Positions 27,901 to 40,200 are shown, counted from the stretch's first letter. The stretch: 56,159 nt of DNA from an uncultured Methanobrevibacter sp. (GCF_902788255.1 NZ_CADAJR010000009.1:1-56159), one strand, 5' to 3'. Numbers and translations are program-made. The notes: generated by a model from the sequence alone, not told the origin.

Positions 27901-30240
27901 AGCAAATGGAAAACCAACATCACACTATCTGCCAATGACGTCAAGGAAGGAGAGGCCAATGCAACCGTTAACATCACAATCACTCCAGGTGATGTCAGAG
28001 GCGAGGCAATACTCATAATAAACGGTGTTAACGATACAATATTTTTAAACAATACAGTGACTCCAATCACAATAACCAACCTGGAAAATGGAATTTATCA
28101 TGTATCAGTCTACTATCCGGGTGACAAGAAGTACGCCCCTTCAAATGCAACAACCTCATTTACTGTTTCAAGAAAAACAACCAATCTTACAGTGGACATC
28201 ACAAACAATGATGATTTGACAGGTAACATCCTTGTCAAAACAGACTACACCGACTGTACCGGCGAAGTTGGAGTCTACATAAACAATGACCCTGTTTTAA
28301 TAATGAACCTGACTGATGGATCATGCAATTTCCCGGTCAAGTTCAAAAGAGGAACCAACTACATCTACATACTATACCTTGGAGATGATGTCTACTCACA
28401 CGTTTCATGGAACACAACAAGCATAATTGAGGGAAGGGCAATCATCAACACAACAGATAATGTCTTCAATGAGCAGGAGCCGGGCACCTATATCATCAGC
28501 CTCTTTGACACTGACGGAAATCCTTATGAGTACACAAACATTACAGTTGTATTTAAAAACCAGACAATCACATTAACCACTGATGAAAACGGTACAGCAA
28601 AGCTTCCGATTCAAAGCAGGGCAGGCAAATACAACATCACCGTCTCATATAAAAACAACACATATTCAGATATTATAACTGTCAATCCGGCAAGAATCAT
28701 CATAGACATCAAGGACATTCTTGCAAACGAAGTTGAAGTGATAACAGCCACATTGCCTGACGGCGCATCCGGAAACATCACGCTAATCGTGGACAACACT
28801 ATAATTAACCAATCTTCAACACTCTCAATTCCAAATTTAAGCGTGGGCGAACACAACTTGACTGTAATCTACAGCGGTGATGACAACTACATCAACCAGA
28901 CAATTCAAATCAAATTCAGCATCAAGAATGCAATATCCGGCATTACCATATCCTCATCCAACATTACCTACGGCGAAGAGGTAAGTGTAACTGGATGGGT
29001 GACTGCTGGTGCAACCGGCACTGTAACATTCACCTTAAACAATCAAACACAGACAGTCAATTTAACCGGCAACCAGGCAAAAGCAATCTTTAAAAACATT
29101 CCCTCAGGAAACCATATCATAACTGCAAGATATAACGGAGACAACATATACCAAGGATCAGGTGACACTATTCAGGTCAATGTTAAAAAGGCGACTCCGA
29201 CAATAACCGTCAAGACTACACCTTTAGTGTTAAACACTAATATTCAAATTGATGCTGTTTTAAATGATGATGCAACCGGTAATGTCACTTTCCGCATTCA
29301 GGGACAATACTCCCCAAGAAACAGGACAATTATTAACGGTAACGCTTCATGGCTAATAAGCCCATTGAATACCGGTTCATATAACCTTATCGTAACCTAC
29401 AATGGGGACAATAATTATGAGTCCAGAACCGTGTCTGAGATACTTGTCTTAAATCAGGTCCGCACTGTGCTTAAGGTAAGCATTGCCAATGTCAATGAAG
29501 ATGATGATTTAATAGTTACAGCAACACTGACTGACATCAACAATCAGAAACTGTCAGGTGATCTGGTTCTTGAAATCAACGGCAATTATTACAGAATCAT
29601 CATCACCAACGGTGAGGGTTCAAGAAATCTTGGCGAGTTTAAGGCAGGCAAATATGATTTCACTGCCACATACCAGGGCACTGATTTGCTTTCAATGTCC
29701 ACTTCCACAGGCACATTTAATGTAATCGCAAACAATTATAAAATAACCGAAAACAGGAACATCGTGCAGTATTACGGTGCAAACAAGGAGTATAAGGTGC
29801 AGGTGCTGAACAATAACGTTCCGGTTAAAAACGCAATCGTAAGCATCAAGATAAACAAGAATACCGTTAATGTGAAAACAGACAGCCAAGGTTATGCAAC
29901 ACTAAAACTTAGCCTAAAAGCAGGCAAATACACTATCACATCAACCTATAAAAACATAAAGGTTTCAAACAAGATCACTGTTAAACCTACATTAATTACC
30001 AAGAACAAGAAAATCAAAAAGGGAAAAACACTAACATACACTGCAAAGCTTTTAAACAAAAACGGAAAGAAACTTAAAAACAAGAAAATAACATTTAAAA
30101 TCAACGGCAAAAAATACAAGGCAAAAACCAATAAAAAAGGAATCGCTAAAATCAAAGTCAAAAACCTCAAAAAAGGAAAATACAAAATAAAAACCACATA
30201 CGGCAAACAGAAAAACACCAATACCATAACAGTCAAATAA
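24904..30240 (+). CDS. Large adhesin-like protein, beta-helix plus Ig-like array
   Basis: 1,778-residue surface protein. AAGGAG lies 10 nt before ATG. Signal peptide (IILFLLILLILVNVTNISA), a mixed N-terminal region (about 60-200), a beta-helix (about 235-700) with GGAIYNN and GGGIYNTG turns, then nine or ten Ig-like domains of about 95 residues (ATGNVTF, YNGDNxYxxS) and a lysine-rich C-terminal domain (LLNKNGKKLKNKKITFKING to NTITVK). The part after about 27,300 is richer in GC and in ATC/CTC codons than the N-terminal half, suggesting a mosaic gene whose Ig array has a different history. Divergent from the propeller protein; a poly-T stretch follows at 30271. Confidence 0.85.
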   Translation: MRIEKIILFLLILLILVNVTNISAAENNTDSLNAMNEDTIEINENINDDDAIAYCQENTTQSEMLLQNQDEDTLSDFSPYSTKITLSIKDTVDFETTGNITMNMHFSFVTPFSDGEFSNYNIHVYENDTLIKKINIGDLNLPEVKPKVTYTADVPFTYTIHQNSYLTTSLFGVYSNTLYFEKVKNTYITALNTTQINIDNTYASNETWNNTLKSLKKALEQASNNGVIDLNNIILIHDSDETVEITKDITITGNNASILLTNTKTAFEIKNNVKATFINMTFSGNSNYIISNNGKLKLINCTFKDNSLGLINNNGELELDSCNIKNILQISQERPSSDKGLIYNNGMLKITDTIFANTNKLPYNLPIETTILKGVIYNRNAATLNDVNFTNINYRLVYNDGKMTLNNTLMENMITAGTSIYPAQTSQKISSKYTYNSYNSGADKTAMNGGAIYNNNNLVILNSIIQNIQGVTGGAIYNSDKLTIENTTLMQSTAANSNGGGIYNTGETIINNSKIMACKVYNKIYGTNNNVNINGGGIYNTGTLNISNTEIKECNAIGAAIYNNHVLNLENSKITQNHPFSYQIEKWVGDFVYLIGVHSGVIYNAQDADAIIKNTLFKDNALISSTSDRQHRYYGTIKNDGNMEIRGSLFDHNFISDWSELYQGDGSINIYNTGKLKIMYSNEMNTPEYPFEPNPIIKAPPNSFLFNADGGKSENYYFTPTFEKDYYPIMFNQTENITLNLALTNGEEIIGFDGWENLLIPLDLNMTVTTVNDRGEYVNITTSIKDKFTFQFSYTQKSAEYIISASILNFKTSAIVDAAKKPAGMTVTYNNITYNDGNNITFHIKVTGNNTTPTGNITFTLNNEKTTVNLTDGECSFTINESLKPGSYIMGIDYNGDGEYFKVLNQNYMFSVYKMPTNITVVAPEVRYGETGRITITITPSSAKLSGKLYVNGVYTKDASTQSTRTLTINRNVGVYNITVIFDEDEYYQSGSASTLFVVSKWKTNITLSANDVKEGEANATVNITITPGDVRGEAILIINGVNDTIFLNNTVTPITITNLENGIYHVSVYYPGDKKYAPSNATTSFTVSRKTTNLTVDITNNDDLTGNILVKTDYTDCTGEVGVYINNDPVLIMNLTDGSCNFPVKFKRGTNYIYILYLGDDVYSHVSWNTTSIIEGRAIINTTDNVFNEQEPGTYIISLFDTDGNPYEYTNITVVFKNQTITLTTDENGTAKLPIQSRAGKYNITVSYKNNTYSDIITVNPARIIIDIKDILANEVEVITATLPDGASGNITLIVDNTIINQSSTLSIPNLSVGEHNLTVIYSGDDNYINQTIQIKFSIKNAISGITISSSNITYGEEVSVTGWVTAGATGTVTFTLNNQTQTVNLTGNQAKAIFKNIPSGNHIITARYNGDNIYQGSGDTIQVNVKKATPTITVKTTPLVLNTNIQIDAVLNDDATGNVTFRIQGQYSPRNRTIINGNASWLISPLNTGSYNLIVTYNGDNNYESRTVSEILVLNQVRTVLKVSIANVNEDDDLIVTATLTDINNQKLSGDLVLEINGNYYRIIITNGEGSRNLGEFKAGKYDFTATYQGTDLLSMSTSTGTFNVIANNYKITENRNIVQYYGANKEYKVQVLNNNVPVKNAIVSIKINKNTVNVKTDSQGYATLKLSLKAGKYTITSTYKNIKVSNKITVKPTLITKNKKIKKGKTLTYTAKLLNKNGKKLKNKKITFKINGKKYKAKTNKKGIAKIKVKNLKKGKYKIKTTYGKQKNTNTITVK

Positions 30241-30270
30241 ACTACTTTAAATCCATCACCATCAATTAAA

Positions 30271-30279
30271 TTTTTTTTT
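30271..30279 (+). terminator. Poly-U terminator after the 1,778-residue ALP
   Basis: Nine T residues about 30 bases after the stop codon with no strong hairpin, in line with archaeal oligo-T termination. Confidence 0.45.
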
Positions 30280-30619
30280 ATAACCTCGATTTTATTAATA
30301 TCCCTCTTCAAAAAATGTTTAATTAATGAAATCGAAAATCAGGTAGAATGTTTTACGTTAACACTGAAAATATTTTCCATTAAGAAATTGATTATGAAAA
30401 CCTCAATTGATTAATGAAAACATAAGAAACATAAGAATCATAAAATTTTTTTATGTTCTTTATGTTTTTATGAATATCCAAACTTGTTGAAAACAAAAAG
30501 CAAAATTTTATAATTGGTGATGACAATACATTATTTTATAAATTGTCCACGGAAAAGTGGTAAGTAATCGAAAATCCTATTTCTTACTTTTAGTAATATT
30601 ATAAAAATCAATAATTTTC

Positions 30620-30690
30620 ATAATTATTTTTAAAAATAGAGTAGTTGGTGTTTATTTTGGTTGAGGAGAGTTAAATAAACACCACGACTT
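30620..30690 (-). ncRNA. Candidate small RNA hairpin with CUCCUC loop
   Basis: TGGTGTTTATTT pairs with AAATAAACACCA (30646-30684). On the minus strand the 15-base loop reads AACTCTCCTCAACCA and the hairpin is followed by CTCTATTTTTAAAAA. Two hairpins near 49 kb have the same design. Strand and transcription are inferred. Confidence 0.3.
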
Positions 30691-30927
30691 GTTTTTTGGA
30701 AAATTTTTTGGCAGATAAATTTTCCTGTGTATTAAATTAGAAAATTGTGGAAAACTAATTTAATAACACCTATATTTTGGAGATTGTATTATTATTGTTG
30801 AAAATCTTTTCACTTTTCCCATTAGAAAATTTTATCAGATAAAAAGTTCTAATAGTTACCTGTGAGAGTAAAAGTGTGAGATAATTCAACCATTATTTGA
30901 CTAATAATATGTTTTGTTAAGTGAAAA

Positions 30928-30943
30928 TTTAGGTATGCCTAAA
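30928..30943. promoter_or_regulatory. Metal-repressor-like palindrome 1
   Basis: TTTAGGTATGCCTAAA, one of three such sites here; it sits in a longer hairpin, and GTATAAAAG lies about 15 bases to its right. The TTTAGGN4CCTAAA form resembles sites of DtxR/MntR-type metal repressors. Confidence 0.5.
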
Positions 30944-30997
30944 TTTATGTCACTTGTATAAAAGTTGGTTGTCATAGTATATAAATGTTTCTAAATT

Positions 30998-31013
30998 TTT
31001 AGGCAAGCCTAAA
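30998..31013. promoter_or_regulatory. Metal-repressor-like palindrome 2
   Basis: TTTAGGCAAGCCTAAA, a perfect inverted repeat at the tip of the 16-bp-arm hairpin 30974-31036. TATA-like boxes (ATTTATA) lie on both sides. Confidence 0.5.
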
Positions 31014-31086
31014 TTTTGGGGAAACATTTATACTATAACAATCGTTATAAAGTATATTGAAAGTGATATATAAAGGTTTTGGAAAA

Positions 31087-31102
31087 TTTAGGTTCGTCTA
31101 AA
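31087..31102. promoter_or_regulatory. Metal-repressor-like palindrome 3
   Basis: TTTAGGTTCGTCTAAA, an imperfect copy with one G:T position. On the minus strand CTTTATATATC follows about 20 bases downstream. Confidence 0.4.
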
Positions 31103-31191
31103 TCCCATCAAAAAATAGCATACATCACTTGTTGAAGACTTAAAAAATCGATTGTAAAAACTGTGCGTCTTTATTAAATGATCCAACCGTT

Positions 31192-31225
31192 AAAAAAAAA
31201 AGAAAGTGAGGATTTAAAAATCCTC
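31192..31225 (-). terminator. Terminator of the giant ALP gene
   Basis: GAGGATTT and AATCCTC (31208-31225) form a hairpin 15 bases after the stop, followed on the minus strand by ACTTTCTTTTTTTTT. Confidence 0.75.
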
Positions 31226-31239
31226 AAAATTTTTGTGTT

Positions 31240-34200
31240 TTATCTTCTCACATATACTTTACATTTAGCAATGTTTTTGAGTGTTTTTCCGTTTGCTTTT
31301 ACCTTGTAGGTGAATTTCGCAGTGTATTTTTTACCTTTCTTAAGTTTTTTGATAACTTTTTTAGGTACTTTGAATGTTGCAATACCTTTACTATTGGTTT
31401 TAGCCTTGTATGTTTTTCCCTTAAACTTCATGTAAACTTTTTTCTTTTTAAGGACTTTTTTGCCTTTAAGTTTAACTTTGATTTTAAGTTTTTTAGCTGT
31501 CTTTTTAACTTTTACTGTCTTTTTAACAGGTTTTACAACAGATTTAACTTTAACTTTGTTTTTAGTGGCAAAACCTTTATATGATACAGCAATATTATAA
31601 GTTTTAGCACTTAAACGTAATTTAAGGGTAGCATAACCTTTCTTATCAGTTTTGACAAAGTAGTTTTTGCCTGCAACTCTCATTTTAACAACCTGACCTG
31701 CACCAACATACTTACCATCGTCACCAACAATTCGGACTTTATATTTGGATCCATCAGCGAAGAATATATTCACATTCTTGTTGCCTGTGATTCTTTTAAC
31801 TATTTTCAGATTATTCAGTTTATATTCACCGGTTACCGGATTAATAATGACAACACCATAATTTCCGACAGCCAATTTCTTGTTAAATTTCAAGACACCA
31901 TTAGCATCGGTTTTGACAGTGTAGGTGGTTGTGCCAACCTTGATTGCCACATTTGTGTTTGCAAGTGGAGATCCACCCGCATCATATAAATTTGCAGTGT
32001 AATCCAGTCCACTGTTATAACCTCTGGTCATGTCAGAAGAAATAATTGAAGCATTGCTCTTGATGACAACTGACTTATTGGCTTGAGTGTAATTGCCGTC
32101 ACCGCTGTAGACAACAGTAACAGTATTATTACCAGGTTTTAAGTCTCTAACCTTAACAACTGCACTACCATTGGTCACATTAACGACTTGTATCACTTGA
32201 CCATTTACAAGGAGAGTTACATTTCCGGTGGCATCCACAGGCAATCTCACGGTAATTTCAGGTGTGTTGCCAGTTATGTTTCCAAGGTCAATTTCAATAG
32301 TTGGTTCACCTCGGATCACAGTTATTGTACTGGAATTGACTCTGGACTCCTTAGTGTAGTAATCGTCACCACTATAAGTACCTGTAACAGTATAGGTTCC
32401 TAGTTTCAAGTTAGGAACAACAAGGTCTTCAAGACATGATTGAGTGATATTTAAAACCAGGTTCCCTTCACTGTCACGTATGGTGTATGTAATGTTTCCA
32501 GATGCATTGACAGGAGCGGTTACTGTGATAGTTGCATTTTCACCATAACCGATTACAACGTTTGACAACCTGAAGAATGCGTCAGATTTATTGACAGTTA
32601 AAGTCGCATTAGCGGATGCTTCAGTATAATTGTCGGTTTCAAATACATAAGCCCTGATTTCATGAGTGTCCGGCTTGAAGTCTGTACCGTTGAATGTGAA
32701 TGTTGCTTTGTCATTAACATATAATGAAACTGATTTATCACCTATAAAGACTGTGTAATAATCAGGAATACTGACACTTACATCCACTTTAATCTCTTCA
32801 CCATATTTAACTGAAACATTACTTACAGTTATGTTTGGTACGGCCTTGTGAACTTTCACATGAACGAATGCTGTAGCCGGAAGGTAGTTTTTATCTCCGC
32901 TAGATTTTGCAACAATTAAATAATCACCAGCAGCTAATATGAGATTTTGCAGAGTCTCATTAGTGTAGGTCTTGCCGTTCAATTCAAAGACAACATTGTT
33001 AGGTTTATTAGCGATTATGGTAACATTTAATTTCTCACCATAATTAATGTCTTTAATTGTAACGTTTAATAGCTGTTCTATTTGGTTGACAGTGAATATT
33101 TTAGTTATTTTATCAAAAATGTAGCTGTTTGAATTACTGTCTTCGGTATTCAATACTACAGTATGGTCTCCAGCGCTAGGACGTGTTAATTTATGGGTGA
33201 ACTTATTGTCAGTTACGTTTACTGAATAAGTTTTGGAGTCGACTTTCAAATTAACAGTAAAGTTGAGGTTTGTACCGATATCGATAGTACCTTCAATTGT
33301 TTCATTTTGTCCGTAGTCAATGTCATTAACAGTAAAATCAACGTTTATAGCATCAAACACGGTATTGGTGATTTTTACATCAGAACTAACACTATAGATG
33401 TTTCTGTAACTGTCTGCATTATTGTCTGTAAACACACATCCATCGACAGTTGCACTCACATTTGATTGAATGTTTAATGCTCCATTGCCGGAAAGGGTGT
33501 TGGCTGTAAATGTGGATCCTAAAACGGATAGATTATTGTCTTCACTATAAACAACATTTTCAACAGTATTGTCCACGAATGTACATCCTGAGATTGTTTG
33601 ATTGTTATTTGTTGAGAAAATAATATTGCTCAATTCATTGTCTGTAAATACGGAATTTTCAACAAGCAGATTGGAATTTCTATCTGCAGAAATAACATTA
33701 TTGCCCTGAGTGTTATTGGCAAACACAGAATTAATGAGAGCATCGTTGCATAGATTAACAGAAATGATATTGCCTGATACCATGTTATCAACAAATTCAT
33801 TTGATATGATTTTTGCTGAATTCGCGAAATCTATTGAAATGAGGTTACCAACATTGTCGACAGTGTTGTTTTCAAATGTTGACTCGTTAACAATGAGATT
33901 TCCTGAACTTGCAACATAAATAAGGTAAGCACTTAGGACATTGTCATAAAATTCAGATTCAACTATGGTTAAATTTCCATAACTGCCAATAAGTTTTTCA
34001 CATAAATTGTTATTGACAAATGTACATCCATTAACAGTCAAATTACCTAAATTATCAATGACTGAATCATCAGTATTAAAACCAGTGATTACAATATCTT
34101 CCAAGGTAACATCGGAAGTTTCATCAATAGTCAAAAAGTATAACTCTGTTGAATTTGCATCAAAAACAACAACTCCTAGTGGAGCAATAGTTAATTTCTT

Positions 34201-37200
34201 ACCTGAAATTGTTAAGTTAAGATTGTCAGCACCAGTATAATTTCCTTCGTTTACATAGATGATGTCCTCATCTGCAGCATCGTTGATAGCTTCACGTAAT
34301 GAATCGAATTTATGACCGGTACTGTTGACAATGAAATTGCCTTCATAATCAGTGATTTTGAAGGTAGTTGTGTTCACTGCATCATTATAGTTTTCATCAC
34401 CTTCACGAACTGCAAATACAGTGTAGTTTCCTTCTCCAACACTTTCCAAGGTTATTTCACCATAACCATCGGTAATGTTGATAGTTAAAAACTTGTTATT
34501 GAATAGAAGATGGATGATTCCGTCTTGGCTTGCATTGACTTTTAAAACAGGTGCAGCCACTAATGCATCCCTAAGGACAATGTCCTCAACAGTAAGATTG
34601 ATGTATACATTTGCCTTATGGACGATGAGCCTGTCAATTACTGCTTCACCATAATAGATGTTGCCGTTGCTGTCATAAATGATTTCATTTAATATGACGT
34701 CATAAATGCCTTTTGGCATGACTCCTACATTATATTCAAATATGCCTTCTGTAATGTCGACTGTTGCATCAGTATGGTTGACAAATCCAGGTAAGACCAG
34801 TTGAAGATCCATGTTGAATTGAGGGTCAAGTGTACCGGTAATTATTACAGGGACGCCGTATTCACCATCAGGTATGTGCAATATCACATCATAGAAATCA
34901 AATACGTTTTTGCTGAATTGAATATCTCCAGCATTGTATATGTTTGCAAACTCGTCCGCAGCGTTAATTCCAAAGATGGATTCTGTAAGTTTTAAAGTTT
35001 TGTTGTTATATATAGCTCCACCTTTGCCGTTTGCGGTATTGGCAACGAATGTTGAATTATTAACGATAGCAATATTATTATTGTAAATAGCACCACCGTC
35101 ATTTTCTGCATAGTCTCCTGTGAATGTTGAATTAAAGACTTCTAATTCATTTTCATTGTATATTGCTCCACCGTATCCGTTTGCAGTGTTGTCTTCAAAA
35201 GTGGAGTTGATAACTTGTAATATTCCTGTACTGTAAACTGCTCCACCATTAATACCTTCATTTTCACGGAAAACACTGTCTTTAATATTTAATGAGCCAG
35301 AGCTGTATATTGCACCACCATTTCCATAATTAATGTTTTCTGTGAAATTAGTGGAGATAACGTCTGCATTTCCATTGTTGAATATTACGGAATTAGCATT
35401 AATGATATTTCCTGCAAATACGGTTGAATCAACGGATAATTCTCCTTCATTTAAAACAATTGCATTGTTGATTACATTGTCGGAAAATTCACAGCCAGAT
35501 ATGTTTAAGAAACCAGCATTGTATATGATTGCTTCGGTTTCAAAATCAGTGAAAATACAGTTTTTAAATGTTAAATTACCGTTATTTTCAAATGCCGCAT
35601 TGGTTTTTATGCTTCCATCAGTAAAGTTTATGCCTTCAAACACAACATTGCATCCTTCAGCCACTGTAAAGAACCAGTTTGTACTGTTTCCATCGAAAAT
35701 AACAATACGGTCTCTGAAATTTTTAAGAGTGAAGGATTTTCTGATTTCAATTTCCATATTCTCTTCAATATGGTAATTATGATTTGCATAAATAATGCCA
35801 TTTTCCGCAACAGCATCAATAGCATCGGTTAAGTTTTCATACACTTCATCCTCTGATATGATGAAATTTGCATTTATCATTTCAAATTTATATCCAAAGA
35901 GATATGTATTGAAGTTATGGTCATTCATTAGTCCTACGGTATAGTTACCTCCCAATACTTCTTCAAAAGTGATGTAGAAATTGAAGGATCCGTTATTGTA
36001 CATTGTGTATAGAGGGGCTTGATCGAAGTACATTAAAATCACTGAATCAAATGAATCTGTGGCTGTACCGTTAATTGTGACTGTCTGGTTGATTTTATCA
36101 ATAATAACGTTGTATATTTCACCAGTACCATTGAAAACACAATATTGGGCAGTTATTTCCTCAATTTCAGGGCCTGCAAAGTAATTCATCTTACGGTTTT
36201 CCCCTTCTCCCTGGAAGTTATCTAAAAATGTACAGAATCCAAATGTTGCTGATGAATATTGTTCGAGATCGGCCTCAATATAGATTGCTCCACCTTCTTC
36301 ACCTGCAAAATTGTCTATAAATGTACAGTTTAGTGCAATGAGGGTTGCATCCTGGTCTGAATTCATTGAACCAATGCATATTGCTCCACCGTAATCCTCA
36401 GCAGTGTTATTGTAGAAATTACAGTTGGTCATGGTCAAGGTACCTGCAACCAGTTCAATAGCTCCACCTTCACTGTTGTATCCATTGATTACTGTAATGT
36501 TTTCAAGTGTAATGGTAGGACCTTCTGTATTATATGGAACTGGAATAGGAGGAACTGTCTCAATCCACTCTACTTCAGTATCATATGTTAAATGTAGGAA
36601 GTAATCTTCTCCTTCACAGTCGAAAATAACCTCTTCATCTCCATAAGCTCTGATTGTTATTTCCAATTCTCCTTCAATATCAATTCCGCAGAATCCATAT
36701 CCCTTATATGTTCCGCCTCTAACTGTAATGATACCACCAAACAGTGAAGCTTCGTCGATTGCCTCTTCCAGAGTGTCGAAATATTGAGGGTCATCGTCAT
36801 CTTCATCCTCTTGGTAGATGAAGTTGCCAGTTTCTTCATAGTCATCGAAAAGGGAATCTTCATCACGAATAATATCATTATTTGTAGCAATAAGAAGATC
36901 ATTCTGGGAACTCATTTCAAGATTATTAAAGTTTTCTTCATTTATGATGATCTCATCAATTGGAGATTGACTACCTGATGATGAAGTCACAACTGATTGG
37001 CCTAAAACATTGTTGGTAGTGCCAAGTGATGCTCCATTGACTGTCAAGGTTGCCTCAACAGAACCTGACAGGTAGTTTACACGTTCCTGTGAAGTGACCT
37101 TGATTGTGTAAGTTCCAGGTGCAAATGTCTTATCCACATCAATGGACTTGCTGCCGTTGATTAATGTGATGAGTTTGTAATCACCAATTTCTATTGTGTA

Positions 37201-40200
37201 GATTGATGGAACATTTGTTTCAATGTTTACAGTAATGTTTTCGTCAGATCCAACTTCCACATCCGCTACAGATATGGTTGGATTGGCCTTTTTCACTTCA
37301 AAATCAATAATGGAATATGTGGATTCGAAAGCTTCGTCATTATATAATGCTACAAGAGTGTATTTTCCTGCATCTAATTTCAATGACTCAAGTTCTTCTT
37401 TTGTATAATATACTCCATTCAATTGGTAGGTTATTGTACCAATAGCATTTGCAGGTAGTGTTTCAGTGACTTTTATGGTTTCACCATATGTGATATTGTC
37501 AACGGAAACATTCAAATCAAAGCTTGCACTGTTGACTTTGAACATTTTAGTAATGCTGTCCATATGATATGCATTTTCATTGTAATCTAAAATACCGTTT
37601 AAAACAGCATGATATTTGCCCGGATTCAATATGTCTGTATTATAGGTGAATGCATTGTCTTTGATTTCCACAGTGACGTTTTCACCAGCGACTGTTAAAT
37701 TGGCTGCAGCATAGATATTAGCACCAATATCTGCTGTACCGCTGATTATTGAGCTTTCACCGTATTTAACATTCAATGCTTTTAATTCAACATTTTTAAC
37801 ATCAAAAATAGTATCATGAGCTACGGTAAATCCATTGCTGTAAATATTTCTGTATTCACCGGTGTTATTTGCAAGAACACAACCGTCAATGAATGCTGTA
37901 ACTTTAGGAGATGTTGCAATAGCTCCAATTTTTGCATCGTTGTTCATAATGAGACTGTTGTCAATAAATAACCTGAGCTTTTCATTATTAGGGTTTTTCA
38001 TTAAAATAACAGAACCCATTTTACCTTTATTGTTATTGAAAGTACAGGTGTCGATGTTTGCGTTTGAAATTCCGTCAAGGCATATGACTCCACCATTAAC
38101 CTCCTTGTTGGAGTTGCTTTCAAAGTTGGATGCGTCAATATTAAATGTTACTTCAGCATCGTTTGCATTAACATATATTACTCCACCTTCAAGTTCTGCA
38201 TCTTCGCCCATCTCATTTTTGATGTCGTTTTTATTGAAATTGGATAATGAGACACTCACGAATATGGAGTTATTGCCGACATATATTGCAGATCCTTTAA
38301 CGGCAGTGTTCTGTTCAAAGTCACATGAAGCAACTGCTGGTTCAATTTGAATTAAGTTTTGGATGTGCACTGCTCCACCTTCACGTGCAGTGTTATTAAT
38401 GAATTTGGAAGATGCTATTGAAACATCACTATAACCTAATGATGTGACTGCTGCAGTGCTTGCTTTTAACGGTGCGACATTGTTAATGAAACTACAATTA
38501 TCAATATCTAATGACTCTCCGTCACTGAATATTGCTGCTCCACCATTTTCAGCAAATGATGTCTTTGTAATCTTATTGTCTGTAAAGTTACATGAATTTA
38601 CTGTAAGATATCCGTGATTGACTATAGCTCCATAATTGGTGTTTCTGTTGTTGATTCCTCTGAAGGTTATTCCAGATATAGTGACTTCAGCGGTTTCCTG
38701 AACTATAATGAAATTGCCATCATGACCTTGAGCATCAAAGACTGCACCTTCCAATGCAATGAGGTCTAAAGTCTTATTGGATATTACAATACCTGTGTCT
38801 TTATAAATTCCGTTTTTAATGTAGATAGTATCATCTTCACCGGAATTTGCCACAGCTTCAGTTAATGTATCATATTCAACATTTGTGCTTAATACAAGGA
38901 AGTTGCTGTATGTTTTGCTTACTGTAAATGTTGTGAAATTCAATGCAAGAGTGAAGTTTTCATCACTACTGCGCATACCAATGGCAGTATAATTGCCTAA
39001 ATCAAGGCCAGTCAATTGTACGCTACCTTTACCGTCTACAACTTCAACCTGATATCTTGTGTTTCCAATGAAAATTGTGAAAGTTTTATCCCAATTTGCA
39101 TAAACATTTAAAACAGGTATTTCAGGCAGTAATACATTGTTTACTTCAAGTCTCATTAATATTTTAGCTTGTTCAATTAATATTTTTGCATATGGGTAAT
39201 TATCCAAATAGAATTGGTTTCCATTTGCATCAGGATAATAATTATGGTGATAGTAATAATCATTACTGTCCTCTTGGTTATACATTCCAGACATTTCTAA
39301 TTCATGTGATCCTCCAGGCAGTACTCCCAAACTCATATTAAATTTATTATCTACAATAGTAACTGCATCACCAAAAATATCTTCATCGTCGATAGTTCCT
39401 GATAAAAGGGTATAATTGTTATTCAAATTGGATCCCCAATCAAAAATACCATCAAAGATATATTCAACACCATAGACGCTGTCTTTTACATTTATTGTTA
39501 AGTTCAAATCAAATTCATTATCTTCTAAATTGACTTTTCTTGTGATTGATTCAGAGTATATGTTTCTGTAAGTGGTTGCAACATTGGTATCGAAAACACA
39601 TTCAGTAATATTTATGAGACTGTCTGCGAGGTCAGTTATATAAATAGCACCTCCAATTTCAGCAATATTTTCCATAAATAAGGTGTCATGAACCTCAAGA
39701 TTACTTGCATATATTGCTCCACCTTCACCAGTAGCCACATTAGTGGTAAATTCTGAACTGGTAATATTTAATTTTGAAGAGGAATCTGCATTGATTGCTC
39801 CACCATTAATACCCTGATTGGAATCGAAAGTACAATCATATATGTTTGCAATAGTGTTTTTCAAGAGTGTTTGGCCATTTGATTCAAAAGTAGATCCATA
39901 AAGTCCTAAATTTGAATTTTCAGCATTAATAGGAGTTCCAGGTCCATCTTCGAAATTGAAAGTGTTGTTAAATACACAATCTGTAATTGTACATTCCAAA
40001 GCAGTATTGAATTTTAATGCCGCATCTATAAATTTACCGATAACAGTTATATCTTCCATGTCTAGTTGCCCATTAGCCCCTACAGAAAACAAATAATTTT
40101 GAGCGTCTGATGAAAAAATGACATCTTCAGCTAATCCTGTAATATCTAATTTAGGGCTGATTGTAACATTTTTATTTACAATATCCACATTAAAATTATT

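Larger units (their letters stand above)
30549..31135. other. Gene-free region of consecutive hairpins
   Basis: The space between two converging ALP genes (30241-31239) has no gene but at least seven inverted repeats: 30646-30684 (12-bp arms), 30698-30725 (9 bp), 30730-30765 (11 bp), 30811-30876 (three nested stems), 30919-30954 (AAGTGA...TCACTT closing a palindrome), 30974-31036 (16-bp arms) and 31070-31131 (AGTGAT...ATCACT closing a third palindrome). This is far beyond terminator needs. It could be a structured RNA, a set of promoters for small RNAs, or a decayed mobile element. No coding signal is visible in any frame. Confidence 0.55.

Noticed and set aside
37862-38350. Plus-strand reading frame of 162 codons
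   Set aside because: Antisense to the giant ALP; composition is that of reversed Asn/Asp-rich repeats, no family features.
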